This document shows, in pieces, positions 5,759 to 6,175 of a stretch of 6,175 nt of DNA. Position 1 is the first letter of the stretch, and every line of letters begins with the position of its first letter. The position numbers and the translations under genes were made by a program. The notes beneath the pieces were generated by a model that did not search any database, was not told where the DNA came from, and saw only the letters and a list, made by a program, of their open reading frames with translations. The DNA is taken from NCBI GenBank assembly GCA_028825345.1, contig JAPKAJ010000136.1, forward strand, positions 1-6,175, written 5' to 3'. This DNA comes from Arenicellales bacterium (lineage in GTDB: Bacteria > Pseudomonadota > Gammaproteobacteria > Arenicellales > UBA868).

Positions 5759-6175
5759 CTACCAAAGTGTTTTCATGACGCCAGCAGCAACGATAAGCGT
5801 CTCATCGGTAATATACCTATCTGCATCAGGCAGTAAGTCCAGCCTTACTTAAATTCATCAATCTCGCCAAAACGGTCCGGCGGGGCAGTACCCGCTCGCT
5901 TCGCCGACCGGTTCTCTATAGTTTCACCAGTTCTGTCGGCCTGCGTTATAAATAGACCTGCCAGGGGCGGCCGGTATTTATCGTGCCTGGCGCCGGGTTG
6001 TTGACGCAGAAACCCTCTGATGCCAACTCGCGCGAGAGGCTCTTGGCGAGACTGGCCACACCTGAGCGCATTACATTAGAGGGTAACAATACATCTTGAC
6101 AGGCTCCACCTAGCAAGAGCCCTACAGGCCGACTTGTTAGGACTTCACCCGCCGTTGGCATGGTCGCCCTGATTG
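5759..6175 (-). pseudogene. Frameshifted short-chain dehydrogenase/reductase remnant (5' end outside window)
   Basis: SDR C-terminal sequence can be followed leftward through three frames. Frame A (6175 to 5946) reads PSNVMRSGVASLAKSLSREL then NNPAPGTINTGR, matching the SDR active-site helix and the 'VN...PG.I.T.R' loop, then turns to unrelated residues and stops. The match resumes in frame B (about 5970 to 5845) with GLFITQADRTGETIE and DRFGEIDEF, typical of the following SDR segment, and ends at TAA 5845-5847. Frame C (5848 to 5759) supplies the C-terminus: DADRYITDETLIVAAGVM, then KTLW and TAG at 5759-5761. Intact SDRs carry these three pieces in one frame, in this order, as NAD(P)H-dependent oxidoreductases. 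The first shift lies near the GGGG run at 5964-5967, the second near 5848-5856. The catalytic Tyr-x-x-x-Lys region also looks degraded in frame A. The open frame with an ATG at 6161 is therefore part of this remnant, not a separate small gene. Alternatively the indels are sequencing errors. Confidence 0.8.

Overview
The window looks like chromosomal DNA from a free-living proteobacterium, most likely a gammaproteobacterium. This is inferred from the mix of gene families, the moderate GC content and dense packing; nothing in the sequence fixes the genus. There are no rRNA or tRNA genes, insertion sequences, CRISPR arrays or phage genes.

Left half (1-3392), minus strand: three genes are read right to left and could form one transcription unit. 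First is an FAD-linked D-lactate/D-2-hydroxyacid dehydrogenase of the mitochondrial LDHD type (1989-3392). After 79 bases comes a cytoplasmic gamma-glutamyltransferase-family Ntn-hydrolase (341-1909), whose catalytic threonine is intact but whose glutamate-binding residues are mostly replaced. Last is the N-terminal half of an AlkB-like 2-oxoglutarate/Fe(II) dioxygenase (1-306), which runs off the left edge. It appears to start at a TTG codon behind a very strong ribosome binding site.

Centre (3393-4849): a 133-base divergent intergenic region separates the dehydrogenase from a plus-strand gene (3526-4698). That gene resembles archaeal 2-phosphoglycerate kinase: ATP-cone-like sequence followed by a P-loop kinase domain. 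The ATP-cone region appears to be duplicated in tandem, which is the most unusual feature of the window. A 151-base gap follows.

Right part (4850-6175): a plus-strand class I SAM-dependent methyltransferase of a conserved but functionally unassigned family (4850-5704) converges on the broken remains of a minus-strand short-chain dehydrogenase/reductase (5759-6175). The SDR C-terminal half can be followed through three reading frames, so it is a pseudogene or carries sequence errors.

No single pathway ties the genes together. The only chemical theme is C3 hydroxyacids: an enzyme oxidising D-2-hydroxyacids sits divergently beside a putative 2-phosphoglycerate kinase. That link is inference. 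I saw no clear defence, mobile or otherwise novel multi-gene system. The points of interest are the tandem ATP-cone kinase and the GGT homologue with a rebuilt substrate pocket.
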